Shown piece by piece: positions 42,848 through 50,933 of a stretch of 64,000 nucleotides of DNA. Each line of letters starts with the position of its first letter. Positions within the stretch are counted from its first letter, which is position 1. Below the pieces are notes generated by a model. That model did no database searches. It was not told where the DNA came from and saw only the letters and a program-made list of their open reading frames with translations. This DNA comes from Loktanella gaetbuli (GTDB lineage: Bacteria > Pseudomonadota > Alphaproteobacteria > Rhodobacterales > Rhodobacteraceae), in NCBI RefSeq assembly GCF_020531945.1, contig NZ_JAJATZ010000002.1:124001-188000 (forward strand), written 5' to 3'. The position numbers were made by a program, and so were the translations under genes.

Positions 42848-43339
42848 ATGAAAAGGATTGGCCTCGACGCGACCGACATTCGGATCCTTTGCGCGGTGCA
42901 GCAATATGGGCAGCTGAGCAAGGCAAAGCTTGCCGAGATTGCCAACATATCGGCGACGCCGTGCTGGGTCCGTCTGGATCGGCTGAAGGCTGCGGGTCTG
43001 ATCCGGGGTTATCAAGGTGACATCGCGATCGACCGTGTCTGCGATGTGACCCAGGTCATTGTCACCGTATCCCTGACCCACCATCGCAAGGCCGACTTTG
43101 ACAGGTTCGAGGCCTTCGTCACGGCCCGGGACGAGATCACGGAATGCATCGCCACAGGAGGCGGCATGGATTACGTGCTGAAGGCCGTCAGCTCCAGTCT
43201 CACGTCGTTTCAAGCGTTGATGCAGGCGATGCTGGATGCTGAACTCGGCGTGGACCGGTACATGACCTACATCGCGACTCGCATCGTCAAGGCAGGTCGA
43301 CCCAACCTTGCCAAGCTGGCGGCAAAAGACGTCGGCTGA
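42848..43339 (+). CDS. Lrp/AsnC family transcriptional regulator
   Basis: Regulator of 163 residues. The helix-turn-helix (about 8-55) reads LDATDIRILCAVQQYGQLSKAKLAEIANISATPCWVRLDRLKAAGLI split over two helices, followed by the alpha/beta ligand-binding (RAM) domain (about 65-150). It is immediately upstream of, and in the same direction as, the DmdA-like cluster, and the 161-base gap between them contains three copies of a TCAGACC motif. Control of that cluster is the best guess. Confidence 0.9.
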   Translation: MKRIGLDATDIRILCAVQQYGQLSKAKLAEIANISATPCWVRLDRLKAAGLIRGYQGDIAIDRVCDVTQVIVTVSLTHHRKADFDRFEAFVTARDEITECIATGGGMDYVLKAVSSSLTSFQALMQAMLDAELGVDRYMTYIATRIVKAGRPNLAKLAAKDVG

Positions 43340-43345
43340 CCCGCT

Positions 43346-43415
43346 CAGACCAAACAGTACAATTTCTGCCCAAAAATCAGCCCGTCCGGTCTGAAACCGC
43401 CGATTTTTCAGACCG
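43346..43415. promoter_or_regulatory. inverted and direct TCAGACC repeats upstream of the DmdA-like gene
   Basis: CGGTCTGAAA (43387-43396) and TTTCAGACCG (43406-43415) form a perfect 10+10 inverted repeat with a nine-base spacer. A further TCAGACC occurs at about 43346-43352. All lie between the Lrp-type gene and the DmdA-like gene, so this is a likely binding region for the neighbouring regulator. The hairpin could also act as a terminator for the Lrp gene. Confidence 0.5.
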
Positions 43416-43500
43416 AACATGGCCATCTCTCGAGCCTAAATTCGCCGCAGGTTCAATCGTCCCGGCCCATCCAGCCGGTGACGCACAAGGGGGGAAGAAT

Positions 43501-44640
43501 ATGCACGCAGACGACTTCGGCTTTGGTACACAGATCCGGAAATCACCCTATTTCGACGCCACTGTGCGGTGGGGTGCAAAGGGTTTTTCCGTCTACAACC
43601 ACATGTACATCCCGCGCGATTTCGGCGATCCGGAACAGAACTTCTGGACACTCGTCAACGATGCGATCTTGTGCGACGTGGCTGTGGAACGTCAGGTCGA
43701 AATCACCGGCCCCGATGCGGCCCGTTTCGTGCAGATGCTGACACCGCGCGATCTGTCAAAGATGGCTGTAGGCCAGTGCAAGTATGTCCTGATCACCAAC
43801 GCCGAGGGTTGCATCCTCAACGATCCGATCCTGCTGCGCCTCGCCGAAAACCACTTTTGGATTTCGCTGGCCGACAGCGACATCCTGCTGTGGGCACAGG
43901 GCGTCGCCGTCCATTCCGGCCTTGACGTCACGATCGGTGAACCGGACGTGTCGCCGTTGCAGCTTCAGGGACCGAGGTCAGGCGAAATCATGCAGGCCTT
44001 GTTCGGTGACAGCATCCTTGATCTGAAATACTACTGGCACCGCGAACTTAAACTGGACGGCATCCCGCTGCTTGTGTCGCGAACCGGCTGGTCCAGCGAG
44101 TTGGGCTACGAGATTTATCTGCGCGACAGTACGCATGGGGATGCGTTGTGGGAGCGCATCATGGCAGTGGGCATGGCCTTCGGCCTGAAGCCGGGCCACA
44201 CCTCCTCGATCCGCCGGATCGAGGGCGGGATGCTGTCCTACCATGCGGATGCGGACATCACGACGAACCCCTACGAGCTGGGGCTCGACCGCCTTGTGGA
44301 CCTCGACATCGAGGCCGATTTCATCGGCAAGGCCGCGCTGCGCCGCATCCGCGATGAGGGTGTGACCCGCTTGCAGGTCGGAGTAATCATCGAGGGTGCA
44401 CCATTGAAAGGACCGAACACGATGTTCTGGCCGATCAAAAGTGACGGCGCGCAGATCGGCAAGGTCACATCCGCGGTCTATTCGCCCCGGCTGGAACGGA
44501 ACATCGCCTTGGCAATGGTAGAGGTCGCCCATGCGCAGATCGGGACCGAGGTCGAGGTCATGACCCCGTCCGGCCCGGCGCGCGCCACCGTGGTCGAGCG
44601 TCCGTTCTACGACCCCAAGAAGAAACTCGCCGCCGCGTAA
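43501..44640 (+). CDS. GcvT-fold methyltransferase, DMSP demethylase (DmdA)-like
   Basis: Folate-dependent methyltransferase family protein of 379 residues. Blocks such as GFSVYNHMYIPRDFG, DVAVERQVEITGPDAARFVQ, MLTPRDLSKMAVGQCKYV and FWISLADSDILLWAQG resemble DmdA, which moves a methyl group from dimethylsulfoniopropionate to tetrahydrofolate, giving methylmercaptopropionate. The C-terminal domain (about 280-370) is the usual GcvT barrel with FIGKAAL. DmdA has distant paralogues, so another sulfonium or methyl donor is possible. Neighbours (acyl-CoA synthetase, crotonase, mtoX remnant) fit DMSP-type sulfur metabolism. GGGGGGAAGAAT precedes the ATG. Confidence 0.72.
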   Translation: MHADDFGFGTQIRKSPYFDATVRWGAKGFSVYNHMYIPRDFGDPEQNFWTLVNDAILCDVAVERQVEITGPDAARFVQMLTPRDLSKMAVGQCKYVLITNAEGCILNDPILLRLAENHFWISLADSDILLWAQGVAVHSGLDVTIGEPDVSPLQLQGPRSGEIMQALFGDSILDLKYYWHRELKLDGIPLLVSRTGWSSELGYEIYLRDSTHGDALWERIMAVGMAFGLKPGHTSSIRRIEGGMLSYHADADITTNPYELGLDRLVDLDIEADFIGKAALRRIRDEGVTRLQVGVIIEGAPLKGPNTMFWPIKSDGAQIGKVTSAVYSPRLERNIALAMVEVAHAQIGTEVEVMTPSGPARATVVERPFYDPKKKLAAA

Positions 44641-44669
44641 GCGTTCCGGCCCAGCAAGAGACCTGACCC

Positions 44670-45140
44670 ATGTCCGACCTTTCGATCCAGTTGCACTGGC
44701 AACGTGGGGAACCCGCGCTGCTGACCGGCAAGTATTCCAATGCGCATACCGTCCAATTCAACAGCGATTGCGACATTCAGGTTGATGCCGCCCCGGATTG
44801 GGGCGGCGATCCGGCCAACACCAACCCCGAACAGGCGCTCGCCTCGGCGCTGTCCAGCTGCCACATGATGACCTTTCTGGCGCTGGCGGCCAAGGCGGCT
44901 TGGCCGGTCGCAAGCTACAGCGATTATGCGGTCGCGCATCTGGGCAAGAATGCGCAGGGGCAGATGTCGGTGACGCGCATTGATCTGCACCCGGTCGTGC
45001 GGTTCGACACCGGATTTTCACCGTCAGATGCCGAGCTGGACAAGATGCAGCACCGCGCGCACCGCTACTGCTTTATCGCCAACACCTTGGCCGACAGCGT
45101 GGCGATCAATATCATGCAGCCCGCACGCGAGGGGGCCTGA
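44670..45140 (+). CDS. OsmC family protein
   Basis: Small protein of 156 residues in the OsmC/Ohr family, which reduces organic peroxides using two Cys. Both are present: SALSSCHMMTFLALA and RAHRYCFIANTL. The block PDWGGDPANTNPEQALASAL is typical. Organic peroxide or thiol stress can come with methanethiol metabolism. It sits between the DmdA-like and crotonase genes in one transcript, which suggests a protective role there; that is inference. Confidence 0.88.
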   Translation: MSDLSIQLHWQRGEPALLTGKYSNAHTVQFNSDCDIQVDAAPDWGGDPANTNPEQALASALSSCHMMTFLALAAKAAWPVASYSDYAVAHLGKNAQGQMSVTRIDLHPVVRFDTGFSPSDAELDKMQHRAHRYCFIANTLADSVAINIMQPAREGA

Positions 45141-45144
45141 TGCC

Positions 45145-45945
45145 ATGCTGAAGGCCGAGATCCTGACACGCGAACTGGACGCCGACGGCATCCTGCGTCT
45201 GACCCTGAACGACCCCGCGCGGCGCAACGCGCTGTCAGAGGAGATGCTGGCGCAACTGGCGGCCGCCTTCGCAGGGGCCGCTGCCGATCCTGCGGTCCGG
45301 GTTATCGTCCTTGCCGCGAAGGGCCCCGCGTTCTGTGCGGGTCACGACCTGAAGGAAATGACAGCCGGCCGCAGCGGTCCGGACGAAGGGCGCGCCTATT
45401 TCGTGCGGGTTCTGACGCAGTGCTCCGGGGTCATGCAGGGCATCGTCACCTGCCCGAAACCCGTCATCGCCGAGGTGACGGGCGTGGCCACCGCCGCAGG
45501 CTGCCAGCTTGTCGCCAGCTGCGACCTTGCCATCGCCGCCGACACGGCGACGTTCAGCACCCCGGGCGTTCACATCGGGCTGTTCTGCTCGACCCCCATG
45601 GTCGCCCTGTCGCGCAACGTGGCCGCAAAACACGCGATGGAAATGTTGCTGACCGGCGACATGATCCCGGCGGACCGCGCGGCAGACATGGGGCTGATCA
45701 ACCGGGCCGTCGCCGTTGACGATCTGCGAGACACCACGATGGATCTGGCGCGCAAGATCGCGTCGAAGTCCAGCATGACGCTGGCGACAGGCAAACGCGC
45801 CTTCTACGCGCAGCGCGACATGACGTTGTCAGATGCCTACGACTATGCCACGCAGGTCATGGTCGAGAACATGCTGGCCCGCGACGCATCGGAAGGCATT
45901 GATGCCTTCATTGCCAAACGCGCCCCCGCTTGGCAGGATGCATAA
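45145..45945 (+). CDS. enoyl-CoA hydratase/isomerase family protein, ECHDC3-like
   Basis: Crotonase-fold protein of 266 residues. The CoA-binding and oxyanion region is FCAGHDLKEM. The segment GVATAAGCQLVASCDLAIAAD and the next block TFSTPGVHIGLFCSTPMVAL follow the ECHDC3 pattern. In working hydratases Glu occupies two sites here (GGGCE and the PE site); this protein has Gln and Gly-Val, so it probably is not a standard hydratase and cannot simply be called DmdD. The start ATG 45145 follows the OsmC stop by four bases. Confidence 0.87.
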   Translation: MLKAEILTRELDADGILRLTLNDPARRNALSEEMLAQLAAAFAGAAADPAVRVIVLAAKGPAFCAGHDLKEMTAGRSGPDEGRAYFVRVLTQCSGVMQGIVTCPKPVIAEVTGVATAAGCQLVASCDLAIAADTATFSTPGVHIGLFCSTPMVALSRNVAAKHAMEMLLTGDMIPADRAADMGLINRAVAVDDLRDTTMDLARKIASKSSMTLATGKRAFYAQRDMTLSDAYDYATQVMVENMLARDASEGIDAFIAKRAPAWQDA

Positions 45946-45946
45946 C

Positions 45947-47638
45947 ATGACGGACGTGAACCCCTACAACACCGGGCTCGACCGCAATCCCGCGAACCAT
46001 CAGCCGCTTTCTCCGCTGACTTTTCTGGAACGCGCGGCCAGCGTGTTTCCAGAGCATACGGCCATCGTGCACGGTGCGCTGCGGCGCAGCTACGCTGAGT
46101 TCTACCGACGGTCGCGGCAGTTGGCCTCGGCGCTGACGCAGGCGGGGATCGGGCGCGGGGATACGGTTTCGGCCCTGCTGGCCAACACGCCCGCGATGTT
46201 GGAATGCCATTACGGTGTGCCAATGTGTGGCGCGGTGCTGCATTCGATCAATACGCGACTGGATGCGGCGATCATCGCGTTCCAGCTGGATCACGCCGGC
46301 GCAAAGCTGGTGATCGCGGACCGCGAATTCATGCCCTTGATGCAGGATGCGCTGGCGCTGGCGACGGTTAAACCGGTTCTGATCCAATACGACGACCCGG
46401 AATTCACTGAACCGACCGCCGCTGTAGATGCCCTCGACTACGAAGCTTTCGTGGCGGGAGGCGCCCCGGATTTTGCCTGGCTGATGCCACTGGATGAATG
46501 GGACGCGATCGCGATCAACTACACCTCTGGCACGACGGGCGATCCAAAGGGCGTGGTGTCGCACCATCGCGGGGCCTACCTGCTGGCGCAGGGGAACGCG
46601 CTGACGGCGTCGATGCCGAAACATGCGGTCTATCTGTGGACCCTGCCGATGTTTCACTGCAACGGCTGGTGTTTTCCCTGGACGCTGTCAGCCATCATCG
46701 GCACCCATGTCTGCCTGCGACAGGTCAGGGCCGAACCGATCTGGACAGCCCTCGCAGATGAAGGCGTGACCCATTTGTGCGGCGCTCCGATCGTCATGTC
46801 GCTGATGATCCAGGCCCCCGCGGCGGCGAAACGCAACCTGCATCGTACCGTCCAGTTTTTCACCGCTGCCGCCCCGCCCCCCGAAAAGGTGTTGGCGGAC
46901 ATGAAGACAGCGGGTTTCGATGTCGTCCATCTTTACGGGCTGACCGAAACCTATGGTCCCGCCGTCGTGAATGACTGGCACGACAGCTGGTCCGATCTGC
47001 CGCTTGCCGAACAGGCGCGTCTGAAATCCAGGCAAGGCGTGCGCTATCTGCCGCTGGAACAGCTCGACGTGCTGGACCCAGATACGATGATGCCCGTTCC
47101 ACGCGACGGCCGGACGATGGGCGAGGTCATGTTTCGCGGCAACGTCGTGATGAAAGGCTATTTCCGCAATCCGCAGGCAACGCAGGAGGCCTTCGCCGGG
47201 GGCTGGTTCCATTCAGGCGACCTCGGCGTGATGCACCCTGACGGCTATATCCAGCTCAAGGATCGGTCCAAGGACGTCATCATCTCTGGCGGAGAAAACA
47301 TCTCCTCGATCGAGGTCGAGGAGGTGTTGTATCGTCACCCCGACGTGGCCGTCGTGGCCGTCGTGGCCATGCCGCACGACCGCTGGGGCGAAACGCCCTG
47401 CGCCTTCGTCGAACTGTCAGCGGGTGCTAACGTGGACCCGGACCAGCTTCGGGATTGGTGCCGCAGCAATCTGGCGGGATACAAGGTGCCGGGACGGATC
47501 GTCTTCATGCCGATCCCGCGCACCACGACGGGAAAGATCCAGAAATTCGTGCTGCGCGAACAGGCGCGTGCGCTGGCGGCAGAGGTCGCGTCGGCACCAT
47601 CCGGACCGACAAACAAGAACAGGCATCCTGCACTTTAA
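45947..47638 (+). CDS. AMP-dependent acyl-CoA synthetase, DmdB-like
   Basis: Adenylate-forming ligase of 563 residues. Motifs: A3 YTSGTTGDPKGVVSHHRG, MFHCNGWCFPWT, A5 LYGLTETYGP, A7 FHSGDLGVMHPDGYIQLKDRSKDVI, and A10 PRTTTGKIQKFVL with the catalytic Lys. DmdB, which makes methylmercaptopropionyl-CoA from the DmdA product, belongs to this family, as do medium-chain acyl-CoA synthetases. The ATG starts two bases after the crotonase stop; an ATG three codons upstream is also in frame. Placement after the DmdA-like gene supports, but does not prove, a DmdB role. Confidence 0.87.
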   Translation: MTDVNPYNTGLDRNPANHQPLSPLTFLERAASVFPEHTAIVHGALRRSYAEFYRRSRQLASALTQAGIGRGDTVSALLANTPAMLECHYGVPMCGAVLHSINTRLDAAIIAFQLDHAGAKLVIADREFMPLMQDALALATVKPVLIQYDDPEFTEPTAAVDALDYEAFVAGGAPDFAWLMPLDEWDAIAINYTSGTTGDPKGVVSHHRGAYLLAQGNALTASMPKHAVYLWTLPMFHCNGWCFPWTLSAIIGTHVCLRQVRAEPIWTALADEGVTHLCGAPIVMSLMIQAPAAAKRNLHRTVQFFTAAAPPPEKVLADMKTAGFDVVHLYGLTETYGPAVVNDWHDSWSDLPLAEQARLKSRQGVRYLPLEQLDVLDPDTMMPVPRDGRTMGEVMFRGNVVMKGYFRNPQATQEAFAGGWFHSGDLGVMHPDGYIQLKDRSKDVIISGGENISSIEVEEVLYRHPDVAVVAVVAMPHDRWGETPCAFVELSAGANVDPDQLRDWCRSNLAGYKVPGRIVFMPIPRTTTGKIQKFVLREQARALAAEVASAPSGPTNKNRHPAL

Positions 47639-47705
47639 ATCCGTGATAGGATCGGACCGAGGAGACCGAGAAAGGCCATAGACGTTTTCAAGGGAGAAAG
47701 GACCA

Positions 47706-48182
47706 ATGGACCTGAGACCGGACCCAACGTTTCACGCGCCCCCGAAACTCGCAATGGACGCCCCGCCAGAAACGCTGGCTTTCACACTGATGCTCTGCCC
47801 GGACGGGTCGCAACCCGGCGGGCTGGGAGTCGTCGACGTGGACCCCACGTCCGACACCTACGGTCAGATCGTCCATCAGGTGATCACGCGCAACACCGGC
47901 GACGAGTTTCACCATTTCGGCTGAAATGCCAGTTCCTCGTCCCTGTCGCCGCTGTCTGCCTACGCCTTTCTGGAACGCCGCTACCTGATCATTCCCAGCA
48001 TCCGTTCGTCGCGCATCGACATCATCGACGTGAAGAACCCGCTGAAGGCGAAAATCCACTAGATCATCAAGCCCGAGGAGGTCTTTTCCAAGACCCGCTA
48101 CACGCCCCACACGATCCACTGCGGACCCGAGGGCATCTATGTCTCGACCCTTGGCGGCGGCCCCGCAGTCAGAAAAGCGTAA
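47706..48182 (+). pseudogene. mtoX: methanethiol oxidase (MtoX / selenium-binding protein family) remnant
   Basis: The frame starts MDLRPDPTFHAPPKLAMDAP and continues with DPTSDTYGQIVHQVITRNTGDEFHHFG, the N-terminus of the selenium-binding/methanethiol oxidase family. It then meets TGA at 47922-47924 where the family has Trp (GWN), and TAG at 48060-48062 where a Lys is expected. The conserved Cys after GWN is Ser here. After a third block (HTIHCGPEGIYVSTLGGG) the frame ends at 48182, so only about 159 of some 450 codons remain. Intact MtoX turns methanethiol into H2S, formaldehyde and H2O2. The RBS AAGGGAGAAAGG is still present. Sec-type recoding of the TGA is unlikely given the second stop and the truncation. 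Confidence 0.88.
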
Positions 48183-48184
48183 CC

Positions 48185-48433
48185 TTATCGCGGGGCCAGA
48201 TCGCGCGCCGCCCGAAACCGGGCCTCCGCATCCCCGTCACGCCCCGCAAGCCGCGCTTCCCATCCATCAAGGTATCCCGCACAAACGCGTTCTACCTTCG
48301 ACAGCGCGATTACGCGAGAATCTGTTTTCAAGCTGTGCCAGATAACAGGCCGCGGCTCCACATCAGCAAACCGCGCTGGCACGCGTCGCTTCGGGTAAAC
48401 CGTCCTGCCGCGTGGGGTAAGGTTGTCTGAGAT
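48185..48433 (-). CDS. small protein of unknown function, possible ATC start
   Basis: An 82-codon frame with codon use like its neighbours, between the mtoX remnant and tRNA-Ser. It reads ISDNLTPRGRTVYPKRRVPA at the start and GWEARLAGRDGDAEARFRAA near the end; the latter resembles a tetratricopeptide-like helix pair, but no domain can be named. The only strong Shine-Dalgarno sequence, GGAGGT at 48444-48439, is five bases ahead of an ATC at 48433. The first conventional start in frame is a GTG at 48382 without a binding site. It may be a real small gene or the tail of a lost one. Confidence 0.45.
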   Translation of the reverse strand: MSDNLTPRGRTVYPKRRVPARFADVEPRPVIWHSLKTDSRVIALSKVERVCAGYLDGWEARLAGRDGDAEARFRAARDLAPR

Positions 48434-48568
48434 CGCACACCTCCAAAACCCTCGGGGATGTGGTGCGAAATGGGCAGCAAATCAAGATGACCATCCCGAC
48501 ACGTCCCAATTCAAACGCCTTAATCAATTGAAACGAATGGGCAACTGACTTGTTGAGCGGAACTCGTC

Positions 48569-48658
48569 TGGCGGAGGCTCAGGGATTCGAACCCTGGGAG
48601 GACTTTCACCCTCGTCGGTTTTCAAGACCGGTGCATTCGACCACTCTGCCAAGCCTCC
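48569..48658 (-). tRNA. tRNA-Ser (anticodon UGA)
   Basis: A 90-base cloverleaf with encoded CCA. The acceptor stem pairs GGAGGCT with AGCCTCC, discriminator G. The anticodon arm CGGTCTTGAAAACCG gives UGA. A long variable arm and GGTTCGAATCC T-arm are present, as expected for class II tRNA-Ser. Confidence 0.97.
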
Positions 48659-48881
48659 GCGCAGGCACCTCATAATCCGGCCAAGACGTCAGGACAAGCC
48701 ACTTCACACTCTGGGGAATTCCGCCGAGACCGCACCTGCTTTGGCTTTCTTTCACGGCGCAGTGACGCTAGACTCCGCTCAGGATTTCGGGGGGTTGCTT
48801 CGGTCACGCCCCATACAATGACGCATCAGCGCAAGTGCCGTGCAAAACGGCCACGGTGCGACCTGCAAGAGAGGGCGAGCA

Positions 48882-49715
48882 ATGGCATTTGAATTCCGGC
48901 GTGTTTCCAGACCTGCAATCTGGCTGGCGATGACAGTCAGTGCGGTCGCACTGGCGGCATGCGAAAACCTGCCCAGTTTCGGTGCCGCGGCCGATGACGA
49001 GGCTGCCGCGCCCATCGTGACGCCGGCGGACGCCGCCAATGCCCGCGACATCGAAGCGCCCGAGGTCTTCAACCTGACCGAGGCCGGATTGTGGGACGGA
49101 CGGCCTTCGCTGGGTGGCGTCTGGGTCGCGCATCCCTCCGTGACCGACCCCGAACGCGTGATCATCCGCAACACGTCCAACGGGCGTTTCGTGATCGGTG
49201 CCCTGTTCCGGCGTGAACGTGAAAATCCCGGGCCAGCGCTTCAGGTGTCGTCAGATGCGGCCGAAGAGCTGGGCATGCTGGCTGGCAGCCCCGCGCAGTT
49301 GAACGTCGTCGCGCTGCGCCGCGAAGAGGCACCTGCACCCACCGAAACCGCGATCACCGATTTTGACGCGCCAGAGGTGATCGCCGCCGAACCACTGGAT
49401 GACGCCCCCGTCGCGGTCGCAGCGGCGACACCGGACGCCGTGGCCCCTGCCCCTGTGGCACAACCTGCCGCGACCTCTACGCTGGACAAACCGTTCATCC
49501 AGATCGGCATTTTCAGCATCGAGGAAAACGCCAACAATACCGCGACCGCACTGCGCGGCGACGGGCTTTCGGCAAACGTCATCGCACAAGAAAGCCAGAC
49601 CAAGACGTTCTACCGTGTCACCGTCGGGCCCGCGCCCACGGCCGCCGACCGCAGCGCCGTTCTGGACAAGGTCAAGGCGCTGGGTTTCAACGATGCCTAT
49701 GCCGTGACGAACTGA
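48882..49715 (+). CDS. SPOR-domain lipoprotein
   Basis: Envelope protein of 277 residues. The N-terminus has a hydrophobic segment and a lipobox-like AVALAACEN with Cys at about residue 27. After a globular block (NLTEAGLWDGRPSLGGVWVAHP), a Pro/Ala-rich linker (about 160-205) leads to a C-terminal SPOR domain (about 205-277, FIQIGIFSIEENANNTATAL), which binds denuded peptidoglycan at the division site. ATG 48882 has GAGAGGGCGAG upstream and is preferred to an ATG 14 codons earlier. The carboxypeptidase gene follows, fitting a cell-wall role. Confidence 0.88.
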   Translation: MAFEFRRVSRPAIWLAMTVSAVALAACENLPSFGAAADDEAAAPIVTPADAANARDIEAPEVFNLTEAGLWDGRPSLGGVWVAHPSVTDPERVIIRNTSNGRFVIGALFRRERENPGPALQVSSDAAEELGMLAGSPAQLNVVALRREEAPAPTETAITDFDAPEVIAAEPLDDAPVAVAAATPDAVAPAPVAQPAATSTLDKPFIQIGIFSIEENANNTATALRGDGLSANVIAQESQTKTFYRVTVGPAPTAADRSAVLDKVKALGFNDAYAVTN

Positions 49716-49733
49716 TACCAAGAGGATTTCACC

Positions 49734-50933
49734 ATGACTCAAGCCCTGCGTATCGCAGCCCTCGCACTCTCACTGCTGGGCAGCACTGCCATGGCACAGC
49801 AGTTCGAGACAAGCGCGGGTTCGGGGTTTGTGATGGACATGACCACCGGCACCGTGCTGCTTGAAAAAAATGCGGATGCGCCGCTGCCACCAGCGTCTAT
49901 GTCGAAACTGATGACGATCTACATGGCATTCGAGGCCGTGGCGGACGGTCGGTTGCGCATAGACGAAGAACTGCCCGTGTCCGCCCATGCGGCCAGCTAC
50001 GGCGGATCGTCGATGTTCCTCGATACGACGGATCGCGTCACCGTCGAGGATCTGTTGCGCGGCGTGATCGTCCTGTCCGGCAACGACGCAAGCACCGTGC
50101 TGGCCGAGGCACTGTCGCCCGATGGAACCGAAGCCGGATTTGCCCGGATGATGACGGCGCGCGCGCGCGAAATGGGCATGAACAATTCGACCTTTGCCAA
50201 TTCCAGTGGCTGGCCCGATCCCAGTCACCGCATGTCGATGCGCGATCTGGGGATTCTGGCAGAGCGTCTGATTGTCGATTTCCCGACGTTCTATCCGATC
50301 TTTGCCGAACAGGAATTTCTGTTCGACGGGCGCGTGCCATCCAACAGCCGCAATCGCAATCCGATCCTGGGACTGGGGATTGGTGCCGATGGTCTGAAAA
50401 CCGGTCACACATCCGAGGCCGGCTATGGTCTGGTGGGGTCCGCCAAACAGGATGGGCGGCGGATCATCTTTGTGCTGTCCGGCATGGACACCCCACAGGA
50501 ACGCGCCGAGGAATCCGAGAAAATTGTGAACTGGGCCTTTCGCCAATTCGCGCAACGCGAGGTCGCGGCCTCTGGCGTGCGGATCGCGACAGCCGATGTC
50601 TGGATGGGCGAAACGCAGCAGATCGGCCTGACCGTTGCCGAAGATCTGCAGATGCTGGTTCCGACGACCAATGGCGACACGCTGAACGCCAGCGTTTCAT
50701 TCAGCGGCCCCGTGCAGGCACCGATCACCGCCGGACAGACGCTGGGCGAGCTGGTCATCGAATTTGACGGCCTGCCCGACCGCCGCGTCCCACTGGTCGC
50801 CGATGCCGATGTGGCGCGTGGCGGTTTCATGCCACGGATGCGCACCGCCGCGCAGGTGCTACTGGGCAAGGTCACATCCCGCACCGCCGATCCCGCAGCC
50901 GCAGCACCCGCCGACGCCGAAGAGGCGGCATGA
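49734..50933 (+). CDS. dacC: D-alanyl-D-alanine carboxypeptidase (low-molecular-weight PBP)
   Basis: Periplasmic class C penicillin-binding protein of 399 residues that trims the terminal D-Ala from peptidoglycan stems. A Sec signal peptide (about 1-21, ending AMA) is followed by the three serine-peptidase motifs: SxxK in ASMSKLM, SGN in VLSGNDAS and KTG in LKTGHTSEAGYGL. A C-terminal beta-rich PBP5-like domain spans about 275-375 and there is an Ala/Asp-rich tail. The symbol dacC is by analogy. Its stop overlaps tmk by four bases. Confidence 0.92.
   Translation: MTQALRIAALALSLLGSTAMAQQFETSAGSGFVMDMTTGTVLLEKNADAPLPPASMSKLMTIYMAFEAVADGRLRIDEELPVSAHAASYGGSSMFLDTTDRVTVEDLLRGVIVLSGNDASTVLAEALSPDGTEAGFARMMTARAREMGMNNSTFANSSGWPDPSHRMSMRDLGILAERLIVDFPTFYPIFAEQEFLFDGRVPSNSRNRNPILGLGIGADGLKTGHTSEAGYGLVGSAKQDGRRIIFVLSGMDTPQERAEESEKIVNWAFRQFAQREVAASGVRIATADVWMGETQQIGLTVAEDLQMLVPTTNGDTLNASVSFSGPVQAPITAGQTLGELVIEFDGLPDRRVPLVADADVARGGFMPRMRTAAQVLLGKVTSRTADPAAAAPADAEEAA

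Noticed and set aside
47922..47924. In-frame TGA in the selenium-binding-protein-like gene read as selenocysteine
   Set aside because: The family has Trp at that place, a second stop (TAG) follows 46 codons later, the conserved Cys is lost, and the gene is truncated, so decay explains it better.
48569..48658. tRNA-Ser as an integration site of a mobile element
   Set aside because: Neighbouring decay is suggestive, but no direct repeat of the tRNA end and no integrase were seen.
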